64,000 nucleotides of DNA, taken from contig NZ_JAQZSM010000016.1 in assembly GCF_028745735.1 (NCBI RefSeq), positions 1-64,000 of the forward strand, written 5' to 3'. Under the pieces are notes generated by a model, which saw only the letters and a list, made by a program, of their open reading frames with translations, searched no databases and was not told the DNA's origin. The stretch's first letter is position 1, and the number at the start of each line of letters is the position of its first letter. The stretch is from Roseinatronobacter alkalisoli. GTDB taxonomy: Bacteria > Pseudomonadota > Alphaproteobacteria > Rhodobacterales > Rhodobacteraceae. Shown here in pieces: positions 53,884-63,051 of the stretch. A program made the position numbers and the translations under genes.

Positions 53884-55181
53884 TGATGCCGCGGGCGAAG
53901 CTGAAAGCGCAGAAACGCGATGCCGCGCAGGCCCGTCTTGCGGCGCTGTCGTTGCCGCAGGGCGGGGGCTGGGTAACCCGCGCCCGCACAGCGGCAAGGG
54001 CGCGGCTGCTGGATATGGGGCTGCCGGTCAAGCGCGATGAATACTGGCGCTACACTGATCCGCGTGATCTGACATCTGATCAGTTTGCCGCGGCCAAAGT
54101 GCTGAAAATCACCGATGAAGAACCTGCGTTTTCCGCGGTGGACCGTGTGAAACTGGTCTTCGTGGATGGTGTGTTTGATGCGCTCGCGTCGGATGATCCC
54201 GCGCTGGCCGGTGTGGAAATCAGCCTGTTGCTGGATGTGGCGAACACAGACCTGCATTGGGCGCAGGACATATATGGCAAGCTGGAAGCGCGCGGGCAAT
54301 TGCCTGTAGAACGCCCGCTGGCCGCGTTCAACACCGCCTTTGCACAGCAAGGTGTCCTGATCCGCGCGACAGCCAAGGCCGCGAAGCCGGTCGCGCTGGT
54401 CTATCTGCGCAGCCACGAGCATGCCGATGCCATCATGCATCATATTGTGCGTGTCGAGCAGGGGGCGGAACTGACATTGCTGGAAAACGGGCCGGTTGCA
54501 GCGCGTTTCAATCAGGTGATCGAAGCCGAAATCGGCGCAGGCGGTACGCTGCATCATGTGCGCACGCAAGGGCGCGATCATGACCGCGCAGGCAGTGCGC
54601 ATCTGTTCGCGCAACTGGGGCAAGGAGCGCAGCTGAAATCCTTTACCCTGACTGCGAATGGTCGGCTGGTGCGCAATGAAGCCATGATCTGGCTGGATGG
54701 GCAGGGCGGCTCTGCGCATATTGCGGGCGCGACTGTGGGCGATGGTGCGTTTCACCATGATGACACAGTGTTTGTCACCCATGGCGCGCAGGGGGGCGAA
54801 AGCCGTCAGGTTTTCAAGAAAGTGCTGCGCAACGGCGCTGTGGGTGTGTTTCAGGGCAAGATTCTGGTCGAACAGGCCGCCCAGCAGACCGACGGCTACC
54901 AGATCAGCCAGGCGTTGTTGCTGGATGAAAATGCCCAGTTTCTGGCCAAGCCGGAACTGGAAATCTATGCTGATGATGTGAAATGCAGCCATGGGTCCAC
55001 ATCGGGCGAAATTGATCCCGCGCAGCTATTCTATCTGCGTGCACGCGGGGTGCCCGAAGCAAAGGCAAAGATGCTGCTGGTGCTGGCCTTTCTGGCCGAA
55101 GCGCTGGACGAAATAGCCGATCCCGATCTGGCCGAGGATTTACGCGGGCGCATGGAAAGCTGGCTGCAGCGCCATTCCTGA
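53883..55181 (+). CDS. sufD: Fe-S assembly protein SufD
   Basis: A 432-residue SufB paralogue forming the SufBC2D complex and needed for iron entry. The N-terminal DEYWRYTDPR and C-terminal DVKCSHGSTSGEIDPAQLFYLRARGV, with the His ligand, are diagnostic. It starts with ATGATG overlapping sufC. A hairpin repeat follows its stop. Confidence 0.94.
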   Translation: MMPRAKLKAQKRDAAQARLAALSLPQGGGWVTRARTAARARLLDMGLPVKRDEYWRYTDPRDLTSDQFAAAKVLKITDEEPAFSAVDRVKLVFVDGVFDALASDDPALAGVEISLLLDVANTDLHWAQDIYGKLEARGQLPVERPLAAFNTAFAQQGVLIRATAKAAKPVALVYLRSHEHADAIMHHIVRVEQGAELTLLENGPVAARFNQVIEAEIGAGGTLHHVRTQGRDHDRAGSAHLFAQLGQGAQLKSFTLTANGRLVRNEAMIWLDGQGGSAHIAGATVGDGAFHHDDTVFVTHGAQGGESRQVFKKVLRNGAVGVFQGKILVEQAAQQTDGYQISQALLLDENAQFLAKPELEIYADDVKCSHGSTSGEIDPAQLFYLRARGVPEAKAKMLLVLAFLAEALDEIADPDLAEDLRGRMESWLQRHS

Positions 55182-55208
55182 ACCGGGATGTCGCGCCGGT
55201 GCTGCGGG

Positions 55209-55282
55209 TGGGGGGCGCTGCCCCCCAGTCACGGCCCTAGCGGGCCGCGCCCACCCCCCGGGATATTTTGACCAGAATGAAT
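55209..55282 (+). repeat. dispersed GC-hairpin repeat, copy 4
   Basis: GGGGGGCGCTGCCCCCC is followed by the second hairpin GGCCC-TAGC-GGGCC and the tail GGGATATTTTGACCAGAATGA. It lies between sufD and the Yip1-like genes. Confidence 0.75.
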
Positions 55283-55307
55283 ATATGTCGCAAAGATGGA
55301 TGGCGCG

Positions 55308-55817
55308 ATGTCCCTGACGCTGAATATTGCACGAAGCTACCGTGATCCGGCGCAGGTTGTGCGGGGTCTGCTGGGGCAGGGGGTGCGTGAACCACAGGTG
55401 CTGTTTTTCAATCTTCTGTCCTGCGGTCTGATTTTCGTAGCGCAATGGCCACGCTTGTCGCGGGACGCAACGCTTGACCCGTCGGTGACGTTCGAGCAGC
55501 GCATGGGTGGGGCGCTTTTTGCTGTCATGTTCCTGTTGCCGCTGATTCTGTATGCATTGGCCTGGGCGTTGCAGGGCGGGTTGCGGCTGGCGCGCATGCC
55601 GGTGCCTGGACTTTGGGCGCGGTTGGCGCTGTTCTGGGCATTGCTGGCGGTGACGCCGCTGATGCTGGTACAGGGGGGGCTGTCGGCCTTGCTGGGACCA
55701 GTTGGCGCAGTGCAGGCTTTCGGGTTTGTCGTGGCGGGCGCTTTCATCTACATACTGGGTTTCGGGGTAAGGGCGGCGATCAGGCTTGTGCAGGATGGCC
55801 ACGGGACGCCCCGATGA
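55308..55817 (+). CDS. Yip1-like membrane protein (first)
   Basis: A 169-residue protein with about four helices. It begins MSLTLNIARSYRDPAQVVRG and contains LLSCGLIFVAQWPRLSRDA and ALFAVMFLLPLILYALAWAL. The N-terminal R-x-P-x-x-x-x-x-x-L and membrane pattern fit the YIP1 superfamily; role unknown. Start could be the ATG at 55296 or 55308. It and the next gene are inserted between sufD and sufS. Confidence 0.65.
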   Translation: MSLTLNIARSYRDPAQVVRGLLGQGVREPQVLFFNLLSCGLIFVAQWPRLSRDATLDPSVTFEQRMGGALFAVMFLLPLILYALAWALQGGLRLARMPVPGLWARLALFWALLAVTPLMLVQGGLSALLGPVGAVQAFGFVVAGAFIYILGFGVRAAIRLVQDGHGTPR

Positions 55818-55842
55818 TGGCAAGCACGAAGGGACACCCGTC

Positions 55843-56424
55843 ATGCAGTTGAATATTGCCGCTGTCAGCGCCCTTGTGCGGCTGACACTGACCCGCCCGC
55901 GCGAGGCTGCCGCACGGCTGATTGCGCTGGATGTGCCGGATGATGCGCGGTGGCTGGGATTTGTCATCGTTGTCGTGCTGAGTGTGTTTCTGGGGCAGGT
56001 ATCCGTCCTGCTGATGGAAGACGGCGAAGCGATGATGGGTGGCGGGCTGCTGTTCATGGCCATGTTCCAGACGTCTGTTCTGCTGGGGATGGTGGTTGCG
56101 GTGCAGGGCGTCGGGCGCGCACTGGGAGGCAAGGGCAGTTTTCCTGACACCTTGCTGTTACTGGCCTGGCTGCAGTTCGTCATGCTTGTGCTGCAGTTTG
56201 TCCAGATTGCTGCGCTGATCCTGATCCCGCCGCTGTTTGGCATGATTACGCTGCTCGCGCTGGCGGTGTTTCTGTGGCTGCTGACGAATTTCGTACTGGT
56301 GCTGCATGGGTTCACATCGGGGCTGAAGGTCTTTGTGGGGATCATCTTTTCGTTTTTCGGGGTGGCGATGGCGCTGGCGTTCCTGCTGGTCTTGCTGGGT
56401 TTTGGCCCCGAGGGGGCAATGTGA
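55843..56424 (+). CDS. Yip1-like membrane protein (second)
   Basis: A 193-residue protein with five or so helices: MQLNIAAVSALVRLTLTRPR, then WLGFVIVVVLSVFLGQVSVL and FVQIAALILIPPLFGMITLL. It is related in layout to the preceding protein, with TRPREAAARL as the entry motif. Its TGA overlaps the sufS ATG, so it is translationally coupled with the desulfurase. The function in Fe-S metabolism, if any, is unknown. Confidence 0.75.
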   Translation: MQLNIAAVSALVRLTLTRPREAAARLIALDVPDDARWLGFVIVVVLSVFLGQVSVLLMEDGEAMMGGGLLFMAMFQTSVLLGMVVAVQGVGRALGGKGSFPDTLLLLAWLQFVMLVLQFVQIAALILIPPLFGMITLLALAVFLWLLTNFVLVLHGFTSGLKVFVGIIFSFFGVAMALAFLLVLLGFGPEGAM

Positions 56425-57644
56425 TGCTGGACGTAAATGCTGTCCGCGCGGATTTTCCGATTCTGGCGCGTCAGGTGAATGGCAAGCCGCTGGTTTATCT
56501 GGATAGCGGCGCGTCAGCGCAGAAGCCGCAGGTGGTGATTGATGCGGTTACCCGCGCATATGCCGAGGAATATTCCAATGTTCATCGCGGCCTGCACTAT
56601 CTGTCCAATCTGGCAACCGACAAATACGAAGCTGTGCGCGGTACCTTGCAGCGTTTTCTGAATGCCGCGCATGAAGATGAGATCATTTATACGACAGGCA
56701 CGACCGAAGGCATTAATCTGGTGGCTTATGGGTGGGCGATGCCGCGGTTTGAACCCGGCGACGAGATTGTCCTGTCGATCATGGAGCATCACGCCAATAT
56801 TGTGCCCTGGCATTTCCTGCGCGAACGTCAGGGTGCGGTCATCAGATGGGTGGATACCGCCGCTGATGGCAGCCTTGATCCGCAAGCCGTGATTGACGCG
56901 ATCGGTCCGCGCACGAAGCTGGTGGCCATTACGCATATGTCGAATGTGTTGGGCACGGTTGTCGATGTGCGCGCCATCTGTGCAGGGGCGCAGGCAAAGG
57001 GCGTGCCGGTGCTGGTCGACGGGTCGCAGGCGGCAGTGCATATGCCGGTGGATATGCAGGCCATTGGCTGTGATTTCTATGCGGTGACGGGCCACAAGCT
57101 TTATGGGCCGTCTGCATCCGGGGCGATATATATCCGGCGTGACCGTCAGGCCCAGATGCGCCCCTTCATGGGCGGTGGCGACATGATCCGCGAGGTTACG
57201 CGGGAGTCCGTTATCTATAACGACCCCCCCCATAAATTCGAAGCGGGCACGCCCGGCATTGTCCAGCAGATCGGGCTGGGGGTTGCGATTGACTATATGA
57301 CGGGTCTGGGCATGCAGACCATTGCTGCACATGAGGCGGATCTGCGTGACTATGCGACCAGCCGTCTAGCGGGGCTGAACTGGCTGAATGTTCAGGGAAC
57401 GGCACCCGGCAAAGGCGCGATTTTCAGCTTCACGCTGGAAGGGGCCGCGCATGCGCATGACATTTCTACGGTGCTGGACAAGAAGGGCATAGCCGTGCGC
57501 GCGGGGCAGCATTGCGCCGCCCCCCTGATGGACCATCTGGGGCTGTCGGCCACGTGCCGGGCGTCATTTGCGCTGTATAATACCCGCGAAGATGTGGATA
57601 AACTGATAGAGGCACTGGAATTGTGCCATGATCTGTTCGCGTGA
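56424..57644 (+). CDS. sufS: cysteine desulfurase SufS
   Basis: A 406-residue class-V (group II) desulfurase that hands sulfur to SufE. The PLP Lys is in [12 protein letters not shown], His in [11 protein letters not shown] and the active Cys in [11 protein letters not shown]. The final gene of the operon. Its SufE partner is encoded at 10.2 kb. A stem-loop follows its stop. Confidence 0.95.
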   Translation: MLDVNAVRADFPILARQVNGKPLVYLDSGASAQKPQVVIDAVTRAYAEEYSNVHRGLHYLSNLATDKYEAVRGTLQRFLNAAHEDEIIYTTGTTEGINLVAYGWAMPRFEPGDEIVLSIMEHHANIVPWHFLRERQGAVIRWVDTAADGSLDPQAVIDAIGPRTKLVAITHMSNVLGTVVDVRAICAGAQAKGVPVLVDGSQAAVHMPVDMQAIGCDFYAVTGHKLYGPSASGAIYIRRDRQAQMRPFMGGGDMIREVTRESVIYNDPPHKFEAGTPGIVQQIGLGVAIDYMTGLGMQTIAAHEADLRDYATSRLAGLNWLNVQGTAPGKGAIFSFTLEGAAHAHDISTVLDKKGIAVRAGQHCAAPLMDHLGLSATCRASFALYNTREDVDKLIEALELCHDLFA

Positions 57645-57645
57645 A

Positions 57646-57666
57646 AAACCCGATTGCATCGGGTTT
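57646..57666. terminator. stem-loop after sufS overlapping the tRNA-Arg promoter
   Basis: AAACCCGAT-TGC-ATCGGGTTT is a perfect 9-bp stem beginning 2 nt after the sufS TGA, with a weak T-tract. Its loop region carries the -35 of the downstream tRNA promoter. Confidence 0.6.
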
Positions 57667-57682
57667 CCTGCCCGCCTATAGA
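57654..57682 (+). promoter_or_regulatory. promoter of tRNA-Arg
   Basis: TTGCAT (57654-57659) and TATAGA (57677-57682) are separated by 17 bp, giving a start near 57689, a few nt before the mature tRNA 5' end at 57692. Confidence 0.5.
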
Positions 57683-57691
57683 CGACATGCG

Positions 57692-57768
<77 letters not shown>

Positions 57769-58123
57769 TTAAATTCGTTCATGACAATAGCTTCCGGCCT
57801 GCGTGCATCGCACGTCACCCTTGTTGTGCTGTCCTGTCCCCCCCGACCCTGCCAGCATCAATGATGTAGCCTTGAAAGCGCGGCACAGCAGGCGCGTACA
57901 AGGCCGGGGTGCAGTTGCGGCCATCGTGGGATGAACGGGCGCGGCTTGATGGCGTGCGTAATGACGCTATGTGCAGAAATGGCCACAATCCGTATCAACA
58001 GACTGCTTGTGCAGGATGCAGCATGGCGGCAAGCGTGCATGGACGTTATAGATCAGGGTGTGCTGGGCTGCCAATGCGGTCCTTTGGGTCGATTCGAGGG
58101 GCAGATATTTGGCCGGATCAGTG
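57769..58123. other. intergenic region before the Mla operon
   Basis: About 350 bp between tRNA-Arg and the STAS-MlaE gene. A small CGTGC-ATC-GCACG hairpin (57802-57814) may end the tRNA transcript. Open frames on both strands have no homology. The operon promoter is presumably here but no box is convincing. Confidence 0.4.
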
Positions 58124-59263
58124 GTGACACGCGACGATGCGCCTGAGCGCTGGGAGGATCCCGGTTTCGCGCTTGAACAGCAAGGCGAGGCATGGGTTCT
58201 GCGTGGCGAACTGACAGTACGCAGTCTGGGGGAGGCCATGCCCCGGCTTCTGGCGCTGGATGATGGCCCGCTGGCGCTGAACTTCAGCGCGCTGAAGCGG
58301 TTCGATACCGCCGGGGCCTGGGCCATATTGCAATTGCGCGAAAAGCTGCATTCCATAGGGCATGAATTGCAATTGCAGGGCTTAAGCCCGGAACATGAAG
58401 CCCTGATTGCCCGCGTCGAGCAGGCGGTTCCCACCCCGCCGGAGGATGAGAGGCGCAGGTTTGATATCCGCGACCTGCTGGCCGCTGTCGGTCAGGCGGT
58501 GGTAGGTGTCGGGCGGTTCATGGCGGAAATTCTGGCTATGCTGGGCGTGTTCCTGGCGCGGCTGGCCTGGCTGGCGCGGCATCCGTCGCAGTTCCGTCTG
58601 ACCTCGTTGGTCTATCATGCTGATCAGGTGGGTTGGCGCGCGGTGCCGATTGTCTCGCTTATGGCGTTTCTGATCGGGGTTGTGCTGGCCTTTCAAGGGG
58701 CCGTGCAGTTGCGTCAGTTCGGGGCGGAAATTTTCGTTGTGGACCTGATTGCGATTTCCATCCTGCGCGAACTGGGCATTTTGCTGACCGCCATCATTGT
58801 GGCGGGGCGCACGGCATCCAGTTTCACCGCAGCCATCGGGTCGATGAAAATGCGCGAGGAAATCGACGCCATGAACACATTGGCAATCGATCCCGCGACA
58901 GTGCTGTTTGTGCCGCGCATTCTGGCACTTCTGATCACGCTGCCGATTCTGGGGATGGTGGCAAATGCGATGGGGCTTCTGGGCGGCGCACTGATGTCAT
59001 GGATTGAACTTGGCATCTCGCCTGCCATGTTCCTGACGCGCCTGATCGAGGATACCAGTCTTGACCACGTGCTTGTCGGTTTTGTCAAAGCGCCGGTTTT
59101 CGCCATTATCATCGGTGTGATCGGTTGCCATGCGGGCATGCAGGTGGGCGGGAATGCCGAAAGTCTGGGACGGCAGACATCATCTGCGGTGGTGCGCGCG
59201 ATTTTCGCCGTGATCCTGGCTGATGCGTTGTTTTCCGTGTTCTTTGCGATGATGGAAATCTGA
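58124..59263 (+). CDS. mlaE: MlaE-type permease with N-terminal STAS-like domain
   Basis: A ~379-residue ABC permease for phospholipids. Residues ~10-100 form a STAS/MlaB-like domain (WVLRGELTVRSLGEAMPRLL; FDTAGAWAILQLREKL), so MlaB is fused to MlaE. The permease core has VGWRAVPIVSLMAFLIGVV, then ILRELGILLTAIIVAGRTAS with the family's E-x-G and AIGSMKMREEIDAMNTL. No good ATG exists; GTG at 58124 is assumed, with another GTG at 58121 and an earlier one at 58058. Its stop overlaps mlaF (TGATG). Confidence 0.85.
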   Translation: MTRDDAPERWEDPGFALEQQGEAWVLRGELTVRSLGEAMPRLLALDDGPLALNFSALKRFDTAGAWAILQLREKLHSIGHELQLQGLSPEHEALIARVEQAVPTPPEDERRRFDIRDLLAAVGQAVVGVGRFMAEILAMLGVFLARLAWLARHPSQFRLTSLVYHADQVGWRAVPIVSLMAFLIGVVLAFQGAVQLRQFGAEIFVVDLIAISILRELGILLTAIIVAGRTASSFTAAIGSMKMREEIDAMNTLAIDPATVLFVPRILALLITLPILGMVANAMGLLGGALMSWIELGISPAMFLTRLIEDTSLDHVLVGFVKAPVFAIIIGVIGCHAGMQVGGNAESLGRQTSSAVVRAIFAVILADALFSVFFAMMEI

Positions 59264-60042
59264 TGGAGCAGGATGTTGTCATTCGCCTGCGGGGTCTTCG
59301 CAACCAGTTTGGTGCGCAGGTCATTCATGATGATCTGGACCTTGATGTCTATCGCGGCGAGGTTCTGGGCGTTGTCGGCGGGTCGGGCACCGGGAAATCG
59401 GTGCTGCTGCGCTGCATCGCGGGGTTGCGCCCGCCGCAGGCAGGCGAGATCAGCATTTTCGGGCAGGACGCATTGCATTGTTCCGAAAGCGCCCGTCGCG
59501 CCATTGACCAGCGCATGGGTGTCATGTTTCAGGATGGCGCGCTGTTTTCCAGTCTGACCGTGCGCGAGAATGTGGAAGTGCCGATGCGCACTGTGCCGGG
59601 GCTGAGTGCTGCGATGCGCCGCGATCTGGCGGATCTGAAAATCGCCATGGCGGGGCTGCCCTATATTGCAGGGGACAAATACCCGTCTGAATTGTCAGGC
59701 GGCATGCGCAAACGGGCCGGTCTGGCGCGGGCACTGGCGCTGGACCCGGAAATCGTGTTTCTGGATGAACCGACCGCCGGTCTGGACCCGATCGGAGCAT
59801 CGGCGTTTGATGAACTGATAAAAGGGCTGTCGCAAAGCATGGGGCTGACTGTCTTTCTGGTTACCCATGATCTGGACACGCTGCATGCCACATGCGGACG
59901 GATTGCCGTGTTGGCCGAAAAGAGAGTGATGTATACCGGGACCATGTCCGATATGCTGGAAGTAGATCACCCATGGGTGCATGAGTATTTCCACGGGCCG
60001 CGCGCACGCGCGGCGCTGGACACGAAGGAAAGGATCGCCTGA
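59263..60042 (+). CDS. mlaF: MlaF-type ABC transporter ATPase
   Basis: A 259-residue ABC ATPase. Walker A is VVGGSGTGKSVLLR, Q-loop MGVMFQDGALF, signature YPSELSGGMRKRAGLARAL and Walker B EIVFLDEPTAGLDPIGA. M-R-K-R after the LSGG is typical of the MlaF/MCE group. It energises lipid transport between the membranes together with MlaE and MlaD. Confidence 0.93.
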   Translation: MEQDVVIRLRGLRNQFGAQVIHDDLDLDVYRGEVLGVVGGSGTGKSVLLRCIAGLRPPQAGEISIFGQDALHCSESARRAIDQRMGVMFQDGALFSSLTVRENVEVPMRTVPGLSAAMRRDLADLKIAMAGLPYIAGDKYPSELSGGMRKRAGLARALALDPEIVFLDEPTAGLDPIGASAFDELIKGLSQSMGLTVFLVTHDLDTLHATCGRIAVLAEKRVMYTGTMSDMLEVDHPWVHEYFHGPRARAALDTKERIA

Positions 60043-60045
60043 CGC

Positions 60046-61752
60046 ATGGAAACGCGGGCAAATTATGTTCTGATCGGTGCTTTTGCGCTTGCGGGATTTC
60101 TTGGAATCCTGGGGTTCTTTCTGGCATTCAGCAAATACCAGTTTGACCGGCAATTCGCCTATTATGAAGCTTATTTCGAAAGCGTATCCGGCTTGACGCG
60201 GTCGGCGGATGTGCGTTTTGCCGGGCTACCGGTGGGGCAGGTGCTGGAGGTCAGCCTTGCACCGGACGGGCGCGTGCGGGTCATGCTGGAAGTGGACCGT
60301 GCAACACCTGTCCGCGCGGATTCGGTCGCCATGGTGGACAGTTCGGGCATTACCGGCGTGTCCTTTGTTGCGCTGTCGCCCGGCACGCAGACCGCGGAGC
60401 TGATCAATGACCGCGATGATGTGCCACAATTGCAGGTAGGGATGTCCACAATACAGACATTGACAGAAACCGGCCCGCGTATTCTGGAAGAGGCATTGCA
60501 GGTCGTCGAACAGGTTAACCGTCTGCTGGGCGAAGAAAACCAGGCCCGTGTCGCCGGTATTCTGGACAATATCGAACAGTCTTCGGGGGATTTGACCGCT
60601 GCGCTGGACAGCTTTGCCGGTTTTACCGAGACAGTTGCCGCTGCAACGGAAACATTTTCAGAATTCAGCGACAATCTGGCCCCCATTCTGCGGCAGGCCG
60701 AAAATACGCTGGAAAGCCTGGAATTCGCTATCGACGAAATTGCCCTTGTCGCTACCGAAGCGCGCTACACATTTGAAGCGGGCACCCAGACCCTGAACAC
60801 CGCTGACACGTTTGTGGCCGGTGAACTGACAGCGCTTGTCGAGGAACTGAGCGGGGCTGCCGCCACCATCCGCGCGGAGCTGGAAGAATTCAGCCAGGAA
60901 GCACAGGTCATGTTCGGCGAATTCACCCGCACAAGCAGTGCCGCCACCCAACGCATCGAGGCGCTGGACCCCGCCCTCGCGCGGCTGGACCCGCTGCTTG
61001 CGCGCGCCGACCGCACGTTGGAAACTGTGGAACGGATGTCAGACAATATCGACGGGCTTGTTACGGGGGACGGGGCCGCGCTGGTGGCTGAAGCCCGTGA
61101 AATGGTGGCCATCGCACGCGATGCGACCGTATCCATCGCACGGGCGGCGGAAACCGATCTGCCCCTGATCATGGCTGATATCCGCGCCGCGACCGAAGAA
61201 ATCCGCGGGGTTGTCGCAAATGTGGGTGAAGACCTGTCCAGCGCCTCGGGGCAGCTTGATGCGCTGTCGGGCGCGGGGTTGCGCACATTGGATCAGGTGA
61301 CTGACACATTCGCCAATGCCAACACCACGCTGGACGCGATAAACCGTGCATTGATCACCGGCGAAAGCACCTTGCAAGCGGCGGAACGCGCTTTTGTGGG
61401 GGCGGACCGGGTCATCAACGAGGAAATCGGCCAGATCACCGAAGACCTGCGTGATGTGCTGGGTCGGCTGGGGCGCGCAGTGGATTCGGTGGCCGATGAC
61501 ATTCCCGAAGTGACCGCCGAATTGCGCCGCACGGCCGAAAGTGCAGCGCGCGCCTTCGATGATCTGGGCGCGATCATTCGCGACAGTGGTGCACCTGTGC
61601 GTGAATTCACCACTACCGGCCTGCCCAATATCAGCCAGCTTGCGCGGGAAACGCGCGGTCTGATCTCGAATCTGGACCGGCTGACGCGCCAGATAGAACG
61701 TGACCCGACACGGTTCTTCCTGAACCGTCAGACACCGGAGTTCAGAAGATGA
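60046..61752 (+). CDS. mlaD: MlaD/MCE-domain protein with long helical extension
   Basis: A 568-residue protein with one N-terminal membrane helix (about 8-30), an MCE domain at about 38-120 (YFESVSGLTRSADVRFAGLP, then GVSFVALSPG) and about 430 residues of helical, Ala/Glu/Thr-rich sequence. E. coli MlaD is only 183 residues, so this is the extended type, expected to span the periplasm as a needle or tube. The end reads RDPTRFFLNRQTPEFRR. It overlaps the next gene by 4 nt. Confidence 0.88.
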   Translation: METRANYVLIGAFALAGFLGILGFFLAFSKYQFDRQFAYYEAYFESVSGLTRSADVRFAGLPVGQVLEVSLAPDGRVRVMLEVDRATPVRADSVAMVDSSGITGVSFVALSPGTQTAELINDRDDVPQLQVGMSTIQTLTETGPRILEEALQVVEQVNRLLGEENQARVAGILDNIEQSSGDLTAALDSFAGFTETVAAATETFSEFSDNLAPILRQAENTLESLEFAIDEIALVATEARYTFEAGTQTLNTADTFVAGELTALVEELSGAAATIRAELEEFSQEAQVMFGEFTRTSSAATQRIEALDPALARLDPLLARADRTLETVERMSDNIDGLVTGDGAALVAEAREMVAIARDATVSIARAAETDLPLIMADIRAATEEIRGVVANVGEDLSSASGQLDALSGAGLRTLDQVTDTFANANTTLDAINRALITGESTLQAAERAFVGADRVINEEIGQITEDLRDVLGRLGRAVDSVADDIPEVTAELRRTAESAARAFDDLGAIIRDSGAPVREFTTTGLPNISQLARETRGLISNLDRLTRQIERDPTRFFLNRQTPEFRR

Positions 61753-62390
61753 CCCTTACCCGCAGACATCTGTTGACCAGCAGCTTTGCCCTGACCGCGC
61801 TGACGGGCTGCGGGGCGGTTTCGGCGTTGAACCAGGCGACAACAGCGCTGGACGCCTATGAGTTACGCGCGCCGCGCGGATTGCCGCAAGCGCCGCGTAT
61901 GTTGGCGCGATCCCTGAGCATCGAGCCGCCCACCACATCGGGCGCGCTGGACACAGACCGCATATTGATCAAGCCCAACGCCGTCCAATCGCTGTATCTG
62001 CCGCGTGTGCGCTGGTCCGAGAATGCGCCGCTGATGGTGCAGACCTTGTTGCTGCGTGCCTTTGAAGATACTGGTGCGCTGTCATATGTGGGGCGCCGTC
62101 CGCTGGGGGGATCGGGGGATTTTGCGCTGCTTTGCGAAATCACGGATTTTCAGGCCGAACTCGGCACTGACGGTAACACAGTCGCCACGCGCATGCGCGT
62201 GACCGCGCGTATGGTGCGCGAGTCCGATGCGCGTATTCTGGGCCGCCGCAGTTTTGTGGCCACCGCGCCCGCCGCGTCAACTGACACGCTGGATATTGTC
62301 GAGAGTTTCAATGTGGTATCTGATGAATTGATCACCGATCTGGTGCGCTGGGGGCTGGATACTGTCGGCCTGCGCTTGCCAGTGGGTTGA
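61749..62390 (+). CDS. ABC-type transport auxiliary lipoprotein (PqiC-like)
   Basis: A 213-residue lipoprotein (TRRHLLTSSFALTALTGC, lipobox Cys21) of the ABC_trans_aux family (PF03886-like). YELRAPRG, LYLPRVRWSENAPLMVQTLL and FEDTGALSYVG match the family. Such lipoproteins sit in the outer membrane and contact MCE proteins. The N-terminal RR is compatible with Tat export as well. Confidence 0.85.
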   Translation: MTLTRRHLLTSSFALTALTGCGAVSALNQATTALDAYELRAPRGLPQAPRMLARSLSIEPPTTSGALDTDRILIKPNAVQSLYLPRVRWSENAPLMVQTLLLRAFEDTGALSYVGRRPLGGSGDFALLCEITDFQAELGTDGNTVATRMRVTARMVRESDARILGRRSFVATAPAASTDTLDIVESFNVVSDELITDLVRWGLDTVGLRLPVG

Positions 62391-62407
62391 TAATTCCGCA
62401 TGCATGC

Positions 62408-62458
62408 GTGGGGGCTGCCTGCCCCCACACCCCCGGGGATATTTATCCCAGAATGAAA
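62408..62458 (+). repeat. dispersed GC-hairpin repeat, copy 5
   Basis: GGGGGCTGCCTGCCCCC is followed by CCCCCGGGGATATTTATCCC and AGAATGAAAG. Located after the auxiliary lipoprotein stop, before the YqaA-like gene. Confidence 0.7.
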
Positions 62459-62472
62459 GAGCGATCAGGCAC

Positions 62473-63051
62473 TTGCTGAAATCTCTGTATGACTGGACCT
62501 TGTCACTTGCGCGCCATCCGCATGCACTATGGGCTTTGGCGATCGTGGCGTTCATTGAAAGTTCGGTCTTTCCGATTCCGCCGGATGTGCTGATGATTGC
62601 AATGATCGTGGCGCGCCCGTCACGGGCATTCGTGATTGCAGGCGTGGCCACAGTCGCGTCTGTCGCGGGCGGGATGGCGGGCTATTTTATCGGCTATGGC
62701 GCCTTCGAGGCATTGGGCCGACCGGTGCTGGAGTTTTACGGCAAGGATGCCTATTTCGAGCAGTTTCAGGCGCGGTATAACGAATGGGGGGCCTGGGCGG
62801 TGCTGATCGCGGGGGTGACGCCTTTTCCCTATAAGGTCATTACCATTCTGTCGGGGGCGACCGGGCTATCGCTGCCGGTGTTCATTGTTGCATCGGTGAT
62901 TGCGCGGGCATTGCGCTTCTTCATTGTCGCCGCCCTGCTGTGGAGATTCGGCGCACCGATCCGTGATTTCATAGAGCGCCGTCTGGGGCTTATGTTCACA
63001 TTGTTTATGGCTCTTCTTCTGGGCGGATTTCTGGCTGTGAGGTATCTATGA
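62473..63051 (+). CDS. YqaA/DedA-like membrane protein
   Basis: A 192-residue SNARE-associated (DedA superfamily) protein of the YqaA group. FIESSVFPIPPDVLMI is the conserved re-entrant loop; GGMAGYFIGYGAFEALG and FTPFPYK-like VTPFPYKVITILSGAT follow. Related proteins scramble or flip lipids. The proposed start is TTG at 62473, coding M-L-K-S-L-Y-D-W; no ATG lies close enough. It overlaps dsbB by 4 nt. Confidence 0.8.
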   Translation: MLKSLYDWTLSLARHPHALWALAIVAFIESSVFPIPPDVLMIAMIVARPSRAFVIAGVATVASVAGGMAGYFIGYGAFEALGRPVLEFYGKDAYFEQFQARYNEWGAWAVLIAGVTPFPYKVITILSGATGLSLPVFIVASVIARALRFFIVAALLWRFGAPIRDFIERRLGLMFTLFMALLLGGFLAVRYL

